Made by a program: the position numbers and the translations under genes. Below, piece by piece: positions 15,345 through 24,703 of a DNA stretch of 41,862 nucleotides (position 1 is the first letter of the stretch; the number at the start of each line of letters is the position of its first letter). The notes below the pieces were generated by a model that ran no database searches, was not told the origin of the DNA, and was given only the letters and a program-made list of their open reading frames with translations. This DNA is from Acidobacteriota bacterium (lineage in GTDB: Bacteria > Acidobacteriota > Blastocatellia > Pyrinomonadales > Pyrinomonadaceae), in NCBI GenBank assembly GCA_029557535.1, contig JAKQII010000384.1:1-41862 (forward strand). The letters run 5' to 3'.

Positions 15345-18300
15345 CTAGAAACTGAGTCTGAGTCCGAAGCGGACCGAGCGCGGAGCCTGGAAACCATTGT
15401 CCAGGCCATAGCGCGAGTCACGACGGCTGGCAGCACCGTTCAGGTACGTCATCGCTCCCGACGCAAGCTGGCCCGACGTGAGCCGGTTGATGCACTGAAC
15501 GATCGTCTCGCCCGGGCAAAGAGTGCCTTCCGAAACGTTGACCGCCGAAAGGGTGTTGAACACGCTCGTAACGGTCTTCTGATCGAGAAGGTTCAGTACA
15601 TTGACGTCAAAGGCAAGCGTAAACCGGTTGTCACGGCCAAACTTGTACTTGTGCGTTACCGCAAAGTCGGTCTGGCTGAACATCGGCGTACGGCCCAAAT
15701 CGCCACGTCCATAGAACGGAATCGGAGTACCGGTCGAGTGGAACGCAACGAGCGTCGTCTGCGGGGTACCCGACTGGAAGGTCTGGAAATACGAGAGCTC
15801 AGTCGAATGAGTCTTGCTATCCATCCAGTCAAAGATGTACGCGCCGTACGAATTGACGACGTGCGTACGATCGGTCGCGAGCAAGCCATCATCCGTATTA
15901 CCCTGATAGGTGAAACCGATGTACGGCAAGTCGAAGAACCGGTTGACACCCGGGCTGGTACGTCCGTTTTCGTCGGAGCTGGCCAGACCCGAATAATTGC
16001 CGTACAAACGGCTATACGTGTAGTTCACGTTGAAGTAGAAGTTGTTCGCCAAACGACGGTCCAGCGAAAATTCCAATCCCCTGTAGTTGCGCTTCGGTTC
16101 AACGGTCCTCGCGTAACCAAGCTGGGAAAGAACTTCAGCGTGCAGACCCGAACCCGGGTTGCCGATGATGTAGGCTTCACTGCCGTCCGGCGTCAAGATA
16201 CCGGCGTCTTCGATCGCGGATTCAACGTTCTTCCACGTGAAGCGCGAACCGAAAACGTAGTTCTTGGCGAACTGATGCTGGAATCCGGCGGTGAATTCAA
16301 CCTGCTGGAAGGGCTTCAGGTTCGGATCGACCTTACCGGTGTAGATGTCCGCACCCGGTGCATTCGAAGCGATACGATAGTCGTACTGGCAGCGGCTCAG
16401 AGCGCCTGCGGCGATGAATCCGGTCTGCGGGCAGCTTCCACCGATGGTGTCAGGCCACGAACCGATGATTTGCGGAATGGTGAACGATCTCCAGTTCGGG
16501 CTGTTCGCGAAGATCTCGAAGTAGTCCCAACGATAGAAGTCACCACCGAACGAACCGCGCGGCAGTTCGAACTTCAGACGATCATAGAACTGGCCGTAGC
16601 TCGCCCAGATCTTCGAAGTTCCGCTCTTGTTAAGACCGATCGAAACGCCGAGACGCGGAGCGATCTTGTCTCCCCATCCGAATTTGATCGGCGGGGCCAA
16701 ACCGTTGAACGACGGAAGGTCTTCGCTTTCGAAACGAACACCGGCGTTGACCGTCACCCGACCGCCAAACTGGATCTTGTCCTGAATGTAGATCGATTGA
16801 TTCGTGTTCTGACCGGTACCGGCGGTACCGAAGCGGATCAACTCACCCGCGCCGATCGCGTTCGGGTCCGGAGTCGAAAGAGCACCGATGTCCTGGATCG
16901 TGTAACCCATCCAGATACGGATGATACCCTTGTTCTTGTAACCCGCATCGACATCGTTCTTGATTCTGAACCACTGGTATCCGCCCTTGATCTCATTGCG
17001 GACACCACCGACGTTCGAGAAGAACGTAGCGTCGGCCTCGATGTTCGTGCGGACCGAAACGTCGTAGCTCGTAAGCGACGGCGACGGATCAGATTGGCCC
17101 TGCGGGCAGTAACCGCCGACATCAACGATACAGCGATAGCTGGTGTTGCTGAAGACGAAGTAGTTCGTGCCTTTCTGGTTCAGGAAACCACGCGAGAAAC
17201 GGCCGCTAGCATAGAAATTGCTGGTCGGCGTCCAGGTGACCTGGCTCGCGAAGTTGTTGGAGGTCTGGCGACCGCCCTGACGTTTGTAAAGGTCCGCACC
17301 GGCATAGGTCGTGCCGTTGAGGGTCAACGACGCCGGGTTGCCACCGAGACTGATCGTTCCGAACGGGATCAAGCCATCGTTGATCTGCGGGTTCCAGAGA
17401 TAGCTCGCATTCAAACGAATGGAGTTGATCGGCTGTGCATCGATACGGCCAAAGGCGTATTCGTATCGGGTCGTAGCACGGTAGTTCTCTTCAAATCTAT
17501 AGACGCGGGTCGCCGCCGGAGCACTGGTGTAGAACTTCGTCGTCGTGTTGCTCGTGTAGATCTGCGGGGTATAGGAACCCAGGAACCAAAGTCTGTCCTT
17601 GATGACCGGGCCACTGAAGGTCGCGGTCGGGAAGAAGTTGTACCCACCCGCCTTCGGCGATGTGAGATACTCGGTCGGGCCGTCACCGGCGCCAAAGCGA
17701 AGCAGTGACGGGCGGTTTCCGCCGTTCAGCTTCGGAGACTGCCACTGGGCACCGAATTCACCGCGCCATTCGTTGCTGCCACCCTTGGTCACAACGTTGA
17801 CGACACCGCCCGTGGCGCCGCCGAATTCGGCTTCAAAGCCGCTCGACTTAACCTGGACTTCCTGAATCAACTGGTTCGGGATCGCGTTGTTCGGGTTCAG
17901 CGTACCGGTACGGAAGTTGGTGACTTCCTGACCGTCGATGATGAACACGTTTTCCGAACCCGAAGCGCCGTCAACCGAGATACCACCGGCGAGGCCTTCG
18001 CCGCGGGTTCCGGGAGCGGTCTTCAGAACGCTCGTAAAATCAACACCCTTCGGCAGCAATTCGATCTTGGCCGCAGAGATGTTCGTCTGAACTTTCGTCG
18101 AACCGACGTCAACCGGCGCAACGAGTTCGTCCGAGGTCACCTCGACGGTCGTTGTTCCGCCGGTAACCGACAACGCAACGTTGACGGTCGTGGTCGTTTC
18201 CAACGCGACATTCTGGTTCTGCACTTCCTTCGCCGCGAATCCGGCCGTGGCGGCAACGGAAACGTTGTAGTTGCCCGGAGGCAGCTGGCGGAAAGCATAG

Positions 18301-18503
18301 AATCCACTGGCATTGGTCACAGCAGTACGGGTCAGACCGATGCTGAGACCGGTAACCGTAACTGTTGCATTCGGCACTACCGCGCCGTTCGGGTCCGTGA
18401 CAGTACCCGAAATTTCACCGAACTGCGACTGAGCAAAAGCGCTGAAGCTGAACAACAGCATGCTCAATACGATCGATGAAAGAGAAAGCAAGTTTTTTCT
18501 CAT
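15345..18503 (-). CDS. Oar-like TonB-dependent receptor with N-terminal CarboxypepD-reg domain
   Basis: A 1052-residue outer-membrane protein predicted to import a large or bulky substrate. The start is ATG 18503, giving MRKNLLSLSSIVLSMLLFSF (signal peptide, cleavage after AFAQ), with AAGGAG six bases upstream; the longer frame from 18701 is unsupported. Residues about 27-115 are a carboxypeptidase-regulatory-like domain (GEISGTVTDPNGAVVPNATV). A plug domain follows (VFIIDGQEVTNFRTG, GFEAEFGGATGGVVNVVTKG). The rest is a beta-barrel ending RSVRFGLRLSF, a typical outer-membrane beta-signal with terminal Phe. This is the Acidobacteriota/Myxococcota Oar class rather than a siderophore receptor with a TonB box. 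Substrate unknown. It is divergent from a second receptor at 19142, and its own terminator follows. Confidence 0.92.
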   Translation of the reverse strand: MRKNLLSLSSIVLSMLLFSFSAFAQSQFGEISGTVTDPNGAVVPNATVTVTGLSIGLTRTAVTNASGFYAFRQLPPGNYNVSVAATAGFAAKEVQNQNVALETTTTVNVALSVTGGTTTVEVTSDELVAPVDVGSTKVQTNISAAKIELLPKGVDFTSVLKTAPGTRGEGLAGGISVDGASGSENVFIIDGQEVTNFRTGTLNPNNAIPNQLIQEVQVKSSGFEAEFGGATGGVVNVVTKGGSNEWRGEFGAQWQSPKLNGGNRPSLLRFGAGDGPTEYLTSPKAGGYNFFPTATFSGPVIKDRLWFLGSYTPQIYTSNTTTKFYTSAPAATRVYRFEENYRATTRYEYAFGRIDAQPINSIRLNASYLWNPQINDGLIPFGTISLGGNPASLTLNGTTYAGADLYKRQGGRQTSNNFASQVTWTPTSNFYASGRFSRGFLNQKGTNYFVFSNTSYRCIVDVGGYCPQGQSDPSPSLTSYDVSVRTNIEADATFFSNVGGVRNEIKGGYQWFRIKNDVDAGYKNKGIIRIWMGYTIQDIGALSTPDPNAIGAGELIRFGTAGTGQNTNQSIYIQDKIQFGGRVTVNAGVRFESEDLPSFNGLAPPIKFGWGDKIAPRLGVSIGLNKSGTSKIWASYGQFYDRLKFELPRGSFGGDFYRWDYFEIFANSPNWRSFTIPQIIGSWPDTIGGSCPQTGFIAAGALSRCQYDYRIASNAPGADIYTGKVDPNLKPFQQVEFTAGFQHQFAKNYVFGSRFTWKNVESAIEDAGILTPDGSEAYIIGNPGSGLHAEVLSQLGYARTVEPKRNYRGLEFSLDRRLANNFYFNVNYTYSRLYGNYSGLASSDENGRTSPGVNRFFDLPYIGFTYQGNTDDGLLATDRTHVVNSYGAYIFDWMDSKTHSTELSYFQTFQSGTPQTTLVAFHSTGTPIPFYGRGDLGRTPMFSQTDFAVTHKYKFGRDNRFTLAFDVNVLNLLDQKTVTSVFNTLSAVNVSEGTLCPGETIVQCINRLTSGQLASGAMTYLNGAASRRDSRYGLDNGFQAPRSVRFGLRLSF

Positions 18504-19141
18504 GTTTTTCTCCTTAAGAAGTAATTGGGTCATTAGAGATCGCTGATCAAATATATACTTTGAACAACATTTCATACCTTCATATACAAATTCAACGCCA
18601 CAATCAGTGATTTCCAGGAGCGATCCTAAGTGTCTGAATGTAAATGCGTTAGCCGACGGCGGAATTTTAGACGCCGTCCAAATCCGGGGAAATGGATTCA
18701 ATTATTTGAAGTTTCTCCAAAATGATGGATATTTCGATGCAGATCGATGAAGCCCCGCGCGTGAAAGAGATCGGTATTCCGAATCTCACCGGTCAACTGT
18801 GTGGGTTTGAAACATTTATTTGCGGAATTTCTCGAGTTTCGCGCAGTTTTCCGAGCAAATCGCCGAAAAGCGGTTCGAAGTCAAAGCCGGCAAACTTGTT
18901 GGTAAATAGAAACCCTCGCGACAGCAAACCGATTTCGTCGGTCGTCGGGACTTTGGAATTACCCGGACAATATCCGATCAGTGCCCGGCGCCGCCGTTGA
19001 AGAATTAACGCGAACATATTTGGCACTTTCACAGAGGCTGAACATAATTCACGCGTAACTTAAAATTAACGCTTTCGACGCGCTGCCAGTCGCGGCGAAA
19101 ACAACCTGGAAAAACCCAAAAAGTTGAGGATAGTACTGCTT
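18504..19141. other. Divergent intergenic region between the two TonB-dependent receptors
   Basis: About 640 bases with no supported gene. The 100 bases just upstream of the minus-strand receptor are AT-rich (for example TATATA-type stretches around 18551-18591), consistent with its promoter and leader, but no clean -35/-10 pair could be fixed. A minus-strand open frame (18793-19032, 79 codons) has no ribosome-binding site and no recognisable motif and is not called. Confidence 0.6.
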
Positions 19142-22009
19142 ATGAACCGCAAACCAATCGCAGTTTTCGCATTTCTCGTTCTGCTCACCTTCGGCTCAGT
19201 CGCAATCGGTCAGTCGCAAGCAACGACCGGTTTGATCCAAGGCACGGTTTTTGACCCTAACGGAGCCGTTGTTTCCGGGGCTTCGATAAATGTAAGGAAT
19301 ACCGAAACAGGATTTCAAAGAACCGTCACGACGAACTCGGACGGTTTTTTTACTGCACCGCTTCTTCCCCTCGGCCGATATACCGTCTCCGCGACGGCTT
19401 CGGGATTTGCACGATCGGAACTGACCAACGTTGAGGTCAGCATCGGTCAGACGCTTTCTCTGAGGATCGAATTGAAGGTAGGGGGTGAGGTCACTCAGAT
19501 CGACGTCTCGGCCGAAGGCGAAGGCGTCGAAACGAGCCGGACCGAGCTCTCGACGCAGATCAACGAAAGATCGGTCGAGAACTTGCCGATCAACCGGCGC
19601 GATTTCTCGCGATTCGCCCTGTTGACCCCGGGGGTATCGATCGTGCAGGGGCCCGACGGCGACGAGATCACGATCAATGGTCAGAAGGGAATCCAAAATA
19701 ACGTTTCGATCGACGGCGCGGATGCGAACAACCCATTCTTCGGGGAACAGCGCGGCGGGCAACGCCCCGCGTTCACGATCTCGCTCGAGTCCGTGAAGGA
19801 ATTCCAGGTCGTCCCGGTCGGTGCTTCGGCCGAATTCGGCCGCAGTTCGGGCGGCTTCATCAACGCCGTCACGAAATCGGGAACGAATCAGTTCTCGGGC
19901 GCGGCTTTCCTTTTCTTCCGGAACCAGAGTCTCTCCGGTCAGAATCCGGATGCCGTCGCCGCGAACCTGCCGGTCGAGGACTTTCGGAACTATCAACTCG
20001 GCGGCAATATCGGCGGACCGATCAAGAAGGACAAAGCGTTCTTCTTCCTGGCGTACGAACGCAACGACGGTCGCAGCGAGAAGCCGAATTCGATCGATCC
20101 CGTCCTTTCCAACATCTTCAGCACGCGTTTCAGCTCGACCGAGCAGGGAATCATCGAGCGGACAAACGACGCCGACGTCTTTCTCGCGAAAGTCGACGTC
20201 AATCTGAACAAGGACAACATCCTGACGCTCCGGCACAACTACAGCCGCGCCGAACAGGTCAACGGAACGTTCGACGTGCCGACGTGGGGCATCAGCGCGA
20301 ACGGTCGCGAAACCGACAAATCCAACTCGTTCATCGGTCAGCTCGTTTCTAATTTCGGATCGAACTTCCTGAACGAGTTCCGCTTCCAGTGGGCGAAGGA
20401 AGAACGTCCGCGTTTTTATGATGGTCCCGATCTTCCCGACACGACGATCGGCACCTTCGACGGGTCGATCTCGTACCGGTTCGGACGGCCGTTCTTCCTG
20501 CCGGTACCGTCGAACGATACACGATGGCAGTTCACGGACAACTTTACGGTGATCCGCGGAACCCACACGATCAAGTTTGGCTTCGACTACAACCGCGTGA
20601 AGGTTTCGCAGACATTCATCGGGTTCGCCCGCGGCCGGTACATCTTCGCGGCGGGTACGATCGGCGAGGCGATCGCCGGATTTCAGGATTACATCAACGG
20701 CGTAAATGCGAACGCGCTTGCGCTCTACCTGCAGTTCGCACCGATCGGGAACCGGACGGTCGAGGAGGCGGGAACGCAAAGCTTCAATGTTACGGAACCC
20801 GGAATCTATGTCCAGGACAACTGGCAGGTACGCAGAAACCTGACGCTGAATCTCGGCTTCCGTTGGGAAGGTCAGTTTGAGCCGTCGACCATAAACTCTC
20901 CGAGCCAGACGAGATACGGTCAGTTCCTGAGCGATCCGCGTTTTCCGTCCGACGGGTCGATCCCGGATTTTACGGACGGTTTTTCGCCGCGTCTCGCGCT
21001 CTCATGGTCGCCCGGCAAGGATGGGAAAACCGCGATCCGTCTCGGCGCAGGCATCTACTATGCGCGCATCCCGGGATTGGTCCTTGCGGGCCCACGCAAT
21101 ACCGACGGGGTGATCGCGGGAAACATCTTCTTCGCGAACTTCCTTTGTACGGGAACCGGCTTGGGCGGCTGCCCGGCGTATCCGGGCATCGTCCCGACGG
21201 CCGGGTTCACTCCGTACAATCCGGGAATTGCGGTCTTCGCAAAGGACTTCAAGAATCCGCGGACGATCCAATACAGCGCAAGCGTCGAGAGGGAAATCGT
21301 GAAGGACCTGTCGTTTCTTCTCGCGTACAATCTCGCAAAATCCGATCGGCTGACAAGATTCGTCAACCGCGGCGACGGCCGTCTTTACGGTGGCGCATCA
21401 CCGTTTGAACGCATCGACGGATCGGGGATCGGCGAGATCCGCTCGACGGAAAGCTCGGCGAAATCGCTCTATCAGGGCCTGACGTTCACACTGAACAAGC
21501 GCTTCTCCAACCGTTATCAGTTCCAGATCAACTACCTGTTGTCTTTCGACAAATCGGACGACGACAACGAACGCGATCCGTTCACGTTCAGGTACGCCGA
21601 TCCGCGGGATCTCAGCGCCGAATACAACTGGTCCGACCGCGACCAGCGCCATCGCTTCAACGCGTTTGCGACGTTCGCGCTGCCGTACGATATTTCGGTT
21701 TCGCCGATTCTCCAATATCGCACGGCCCAGCCCATTTCCGCGGTCAACCGGGGAACCTATCCGAACCTGATCAAGCGCAATACGCTTCGATTGGATAACG
21801 AATTCTTCACGTTCGATATTCGGGCGTCGAAGACGTTCAAGTTCACGGAGCGAATGTCGCTCGAAGGGATCTTCGAGGCGTTCAATTTGACGAACAGTCG
21901 GAACCAGCGCAGTCTGCCCCGCCCGTTGACGTTCAACTTCGACGGAACGGTGACGGCCGGGTTCGGCGAGCCGCGCCAGGCGCAGATCGGCCTCCGGTTC
22001 AAGTTCTGA
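19142..22009 (+). CDS. Oar-like TonB-dependent receptor with N-terminal CarboxypepD-reg domain (second)
   Basis: A 955-residue outer-membrane receptor of the same architecture as its divergent neighbour but clearly diverged in sequence. The start is ATG 19142, giving MNRKPIAVFAFLVLLTFGSV and a signal peptide ending near AIGQ; GAGG lies 12 bases upstream, somewhat far. The CarboxypepD-reg domain is at about 27-110 (IQGTVFDPNGAVVSGASINV, SDGFFTAPLLPLGRYTVSA). The plug follows (LPINRRDFSRFALLTPGVS, NNVSIDGADANNPFFGEQRG, SAEFGRSSGGFINAVTKSGT). The barrel closes with PRQAQIGLRFKF. Predicted to import a ligand with TonB energy; substrate unknown. A terminator follows at 22034. Confidence 0.92.
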   Translation: MNRKPIAVFAFLVLLTFGSVAIGQSQATTGLIQGTVFDPNGAVVSGASINVRNTETGFQRTVTTNSDGFFTAPLLPLGRYTVSATASGFARSELTNVEVSIGQTLSLRIELKVGGEVTQIDVSAEGEGVETSRTELSTQINERSVENLPINRRDFSRFALLTPGVSIVQGPDGDEITINGQKGIQNNVSIDGADANNPFFGEQRGGQRPAFTISLESVKEFQVVPVGASAEFGRSSGGFINAVTKSGTNQFSGAAFLFFRNQSLSGQNPDAVAANLPVEDFRNYQLGGNIGGPIKKDKAFFFLAYERNDGRSEKPNSIDPVLSNIFSTRFSSTEQGIIERTNDADVFLAKVDVNLNKDNILTLRHNYSRAEQVNGTFDVPTWGISANGRETDKSNSFIGQLVSNFGSNFLNEFRFQWAKEERPRFYDGPDLPDTTIGTFDGSISYRFGRPFFLPVPSNDTRWQFTDNFTVIRGTHTIKFGFDYNRVKVSQTFIGFARGRYIFAAGTIGEAIAGFQDYINGVNANALALYLQFAPIGNRTVEEAGTQSFNVTEPGIYVQDNWQVRRNLTLNLGFRWEGQFEPSTINSPSQTRYGQFLSDPRFPSDGSIPDFTDGFSPRLALSWSPGKDGKTAIRLGAGIYYARIPGLVLAGPRNTDGVIAGNIFFANFLCTGTGLGGCPAYPGIVPTAGFTPYNPGIAVFAKDFKNPRTIQYSASVEREIVKDLSFLLAYNLAKSDRLTRFVNRGDGRLYGGASPFERIDGSGIGEIRSTESSAKSLYQGLTFTLNKRFSNRYQFQINYLLSFDKSDDDNERDPFTFRYADPRDLSAEYNWSDRDQRHRFNAFATFALPYDISVSPILQYRTAQPISAVNRGTYPNLIKRNTLRLDNEFFTFDIRASKTFKFTERMSLEGIFEAFNLTNSRNQRSLPRPLTFNFDGTVTAGFGEPRQAQIGLRFKF

Positions 22010-22033
22010 TCTTATTTCGGATGAATGGCAATG

Positions 22034-22059
22034 CCGGGACTTTCGGGTCCCGGTTTTTT
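22034..22059 (+). terminator. Terminator of the second receptor gene
   Basis: CCGGGAC (22034-22040) pairs with GTCCCGG (22047-22053), followed by six Ts. The last T is the first base of the complement of the converging gene's stop codon, so the two genes are packed end to end. Confidence 0.88.
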
Positions 22060-22640
22060 CATGACTTGAGCTTCCGGAGGAATTCCACAAGGTTTTCACC
22101 GAGACTTTCGAGACGTTCGCGGACAAAGTCATCGACCGGCACGCCGTTTTCGTCGAACGCCTTATCGGATCGGCTGACGCAGAAATCCTCGGGAAGAACG
22201 TGGACGCCCATCGTTCCGAGGATCGATCGGACGGTCGGCAGGGCGCGGATTCCGCCAAGGGAGCCCGGCGAAGCCATCATCAGCGAGACGGCCTTACCGC
22301 CATAACACGCCCCGGCCTTGAGTTCGCCGCGCGGACGCGACGTCCAGTCGATGTAGTTCTTAAACGTTCCCGGAATGCTGCTGTTGTATTCGGGCGAAGA
22401 GATCAGGAACCCGTCATGTTCGAGCATGAGTTCCTGCAAGCGGATCGCGTTCTCGGGTAGCCCCTCCGACGCTTCGATGTCCCCGTCGTACGGCGGAACC
22501 GGAAAATCCCTGAGATCAATGTAATTTACCTCGGCGCCGGCCCTTCGGGCGCCCTCCACGGCGACAAGCACCGTCTTCTTGTTTGTCGAACCCTTTCGCA
22601 ACGCGCCGGCGAAGGCGAGAATTTTCGGAGTGTAGTTCAT
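22059..22640 (-). CDS. NAD(P)H-dependent FMN reductase (flavodoxin-fold)
   Basis: A 193-residue cytosolic flavoprotein of the NADPH-dependent FMN reductase family, which reduces FMN or quinone/azo-type acceptors. The phosphate-binding loop is GALRKGSTNKK (about 12-22). The flavin-contact motif is SPEYNSSIPGTFKNYIDW near 101-118, and AVSLMMASPGSLGG follows. Length matches the family. Start ATG 22640 (MNYTPKILAFAGALR). The gene is monocistronic, convergent with the receptor gene and divergent from the amidohydrolase. Physiological substrate cannot be assigned. Confidence 0.9.
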   Translation of the reverse strand: MNYTPKILAFAGALRKGSTNKKTVLVAVEGARRAGAEVNYIDLRDFPVPPYDGDIEASEGLPENAIRLQELMLEHDGFLISSPEYNSSIPGTFKNYIDWTSRPRGELKAGACYGGKAVSLMMASPGSLGGIRALPTVRSILGTMGVHVLPEDFCVSRSDKAFDENGVPVDDFVRERLESLGENLVEFLRKLKS

Positions 22641-22685
22641 CGTCCGTTTAGATTACACGCTGGCCCGACATTATTTCAAACAAGT

Positions 22686-22714
22686 TTGGAATGCCCGGAA
22701 ACGTTGCTTATAAT
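22686..22714 (+). promoter_or_regulatory. Sigma-70-type promoter for the amidohydrolase operon
   Basis: TTGGAA (22686-22691), exactly 17 bases, then a perfect TATAAT (22709-22714). The predicted transcript start near 22721 leaves a leader of about 35 bases with GGAGGA before the ATG at 22757. This is the best promoter match in the window. Confidence 0.72.
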
Positions 22715-22756
22715 CGGCGTTGCATTTTACGATTTGTCACGGTTTTGGAGGAATCA

Positions 22757-24097
22757 ATGAAGTTGTCGTTCGTACTTTTGGTGATCATCGGTCTCGTCAT
22801 CCCACCGGTTTCGGGTGTAAAGGGACAGGTCGCGGCACCCGGTGAAAAACGAGGTACCGGGATCGTCGTGATCAAAGCGGCGCGCCTCATCGACGGTACC
22901 GGCGCGGCTCCGATAAACGACGCCGTGGTCGTCGTATCGGGTGACAAGATCGCCGCCGTCGGCGCGGCGTCAAAGGTCGCCGTGCCGTTGGGAGCGCGTG
23001 TGATCGATCTCGGCGACGCGACGCTGATGCCCGGCTTCATTGACGCTCACACGCACCTCGTGATGCGCGTCGTCGGCGATCCGGAAGGCAACGGCGCGCT
23101 TTTCCGCGATTACGACGCGTTCGCTGCGATCCTCGGCGTCAACAACGCCCGAAAGACCCTGATGGCCGGATTCACAACGGTCCGCAATGTCGGCGCACCC
23201 AACTTCGACGACATGGCGCTGCGTAAGGCGATCAACGACGGCTGGATCGTCGGTCCGCGGATGATAACCGCCGGGCACTCGATCGGGATCACGGGCGGGC
23301 ACTGCGACGAGAACGGATTCAAGCCCGGACTTGCGGACGGAAATTACAAAACGGGGATCGCGGACGGTGTCGATCAGGTCCGCGCGGCGGTCCGCTATCA
23401 GGTGAAATACGGCGCAGACGTGATCAAGACCTGCGCCACAGGCGGCGTCTTGTCGGAGGGCGACGCGGTCGGGGCGACGCAGTACACGTACGAGGAATTG
23501 AAAGCGATGGTCGACGAGGCAACGAAACTCGATCGGAAGGTCGCGGCCCACGCGCACGGGACCGAGGGAATCAAGATCGCTGTCCGCGCCGGCGTTGCGT
23601 CGATCGAGCATGGCTCGTTCCTTGATGAGGAAGGCGCGAAGTTGATGGCTGAAAAAGGCACGTATCTCGTACCGACGCTGATCGCCGGCGAAGTCGTCGA
23701 GAGACTCGCCAAGACCGGAATTCTGGGTGGTCTGCGAGGCGAAAAAGCGCTTTCGGCGGCCGGCGCGATGCGCAACGCGGTCAAGATCGCGATAGCCAAC
23801 AAGGTCAAGATCGCGTTTGGGACGGATTCCGGCGTTTACGAGCACGGGCTGAACGGGCACGAGTTCGCGCTCATGGTGGAATGGGGCGGAATGTCGCCGC
23901 TCGACGCGATCCGTGCCGGATCGATGGGCAGCGCGACGCTGCTTGGCGTCGACCGCGTCACCGGCTCGCTGACGCCCGGAAAGTTCGCCGACATCGTCGC
24001 CGTGCCGGGCGATCCGGTGAAAGATATCCGGAAACTCGAGAACGTCAGCTTTGTCATGAAGTACGGTGTCGTCTACAAGGGCACGGGCGCTCAATGA
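22757..24097 (+). CDS. Secreted metal-dependent amidohydrolase (imidazolonepropionase/Xaa-Pro dipeptidase-like)
   Basis: A 446-residue exported amidohydrolase. The start is ATG 22757, with GGAGGA five bases upstream; the signal peptide is KLSFVLLVIIGLVIPPVSGV. Metal ligands are visible: DAHTH (His98, His100), Lys224 in ADVIKTCATGG (carboxylated lysine in relatives), HAHG (His265, His267), SIEHGSFLD (His285) and FGTDSGV (Asp357). The N- and C-terminal strands (AARLIDGTGAAP; LTPGKFADIVAVPGDP) form the companion beta-sandwich. Acidobacteriota carry many such secreted enzymes, likely acting on cyclic or proline-containing dipeptides or imides; the exact substrate is unknown. The stop overlaps the ATG of the next gene (ATGA), so the two are coupled. 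Confidence 0.9.
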   Translation: MKLSFVLLVIIGLVIPPVSGVKGQVAAPGEKRGTGIVVIKAARLIDGTGAAPINDAVVVVSGDKIAAVGAASKVAVPLGARVIDLGDATLMPGFIDAHTHLVMRVVGDPEGNGALFRDYDAFAAILGVNNARKTLMAGFTTVRNVGAPNFDDMALRKAINDGWIVGPRMITAGHSIGITGGHCDENGFKPGLADGNYKTGIADGVDQVRAAVRYQVKYGADVIKTCATGGVLSEGDAVGATQYTYEELKAMVDEATKLDRKVAAHAHGTEGIKIAVRAGVASIEHGSFLDEEGAKLMAEKGTYLVPTLIAGEVVERLAKTGILGGLRGEKALSAAGAMRNAVKIAIANKVKIAFGTDSGVYEHGLNGHEFALMVEWGGMSPLDAIRAGSMGSATLLGVDRVTGSLTPGKFADIVAVPGDPVKDIRKLENVSFVMKYGVVYKGTGAQ

Positions 24098-24600
24098 TCA
24101 AGCCGTTTCGCGACAAAACTCCGACGATCGAACCAACGGCTTTCATCGCCGAGAACGCGGTCGTCATCGGCGACGTCGAGATCGGCGCCGCGGCGAGCAT
24201 CTGGTACAACTGCGTCCTGCGCGGCGACGTCAATTTTATCCGGATCGGAGCGCGGACCAATGTCCAGGACGGCACGATCATCCACGTGTCTCGCGGTGCC
24301 GGATATCCGACGATCGTCGCGGACGAGGTGACGATCGGGCACAACGCAACGATCCACGGCTGCCATATCGAATCGGGAAGCCTGATCGGTATCGGTGCGA
24401 TCGTTCTCGACGGCGCACGTATCGGTCGTAACTCGCTCGTCGCCGCCGGAAGCCTGGTCACTCCGAACACGGTCATTCCCGAGCGCTCGTTCGTCGTCGG
24501 CAGCCCCGCGAAAGTGAAGCGCGAACTGGGCGATGACGAAGTCGAAGGGCTTCAGACGTTTTGGCGCAATTACGTGAGTTTGATTGACTTCTATATGTGA
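24094..24600 (+). CDS. Gamma-carbonic anhydrase-like hexapeptide-repeat protein
   Basis: A 168-residue left-handed beta-helix protein of the gamma-carbonic anhydrase/YrdA/PaaY family. The start is ATG 24094, overlapping the amidohydrolase stop by the ATGA arrangement; longer upstream reading is a shadow of that gene. Hexapeptide coils run from IGDVEIGAAASIWYNCVLRG through IRIGARTNVQDGTIIHV and VTIGHNATIHGCHIESGSLI to ARIGRNSLVAAGSLVTP. The His residues in IIHV, IGHN and IHGC are the expected zinc ligands. It may be a carbonic anhydrase or a metal-binding acyltransferase-like protein; sequence alone does not decide. Translational coupling suggests a shared role or simply shared expression with the amidohydrolase. 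Confidence 0.9.
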   Translation: MIKPFRDKTPTIEPTAFIAENAVVIGDVEIGAAASIWYNCVLRGDVNFIRIGARTNVQDGTIIHVSRGAGYPTIVADEVTIGHNATIHGCHIESGSLIGIGAIVLDGARIGRNSLVAAGSLVTPNTVIPERSFVVGSPAKVKRELGDDEVEGLQTFWRNYVSLIDFYM

Positions 24601-24618
24601 GTGTTACAGATCACTAAT

Positions 24619-24699
24619 AGTTGAGAATTGAAAGTTGAGACTGGATAGTCGGCTGACCACTGACCACTGACCACTGACCACTGACCACTGACCACTGAC
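24619..24699. repeat. Heptamer array upstream of hisS (TGACCAC)
   Basis: Six perfect TGACCAC heptamers (24654-24695) plus TGAC. They are preceded in the same 7-base phase by five degenerate heptamers (AGTTGAG, AATTGAA, AGTTGAG, ACTGGAT, AGTCGGC; 24619-24653). The array fills nearly the whole gap between the carbonic-anhydrase-like gene (stop 24600) and the hisS ATG (24704), leaving no room for a normal Shine-Dalgarno. On the minus strand the unit contains CAGTG, as does the array at the start of the window. Confidence 0.93.
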
Positions 24700-24703
24700 G
24701 ATT

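Noticed and set aside
15330-17708. A 792-codon plus-strand open frame antisense to the first TonB-dependent receptor
   Set aside because: It is rich in Arg/Val/Thr/Asp with no domain, signal or ribosome-binding site. Its length follows from strong codon bias in the real gene on the other strand.
18793-19032. A 79-codon minus-strand frame with a protein-like second half
   Set aside because: No Shine-Dalgarno, no recognisable motif, GTG start, and it lies in a promoter region. It could be a remnant but cannot be supported.
19196-20779. A 527-codon minus-strand open frame inside the second receptor gene
   Set aside because: It is antisense to a clear signal peptide, CarboxypepD-reg domain and plug; its composition is Arg/Asp/Val-heavy and featureless.
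24619-24699. CRISPR-like reading of the heptamer array
   Set aside because: Units are 7 bases and directly adjacent, with no spacers; no cas genes are nearby.
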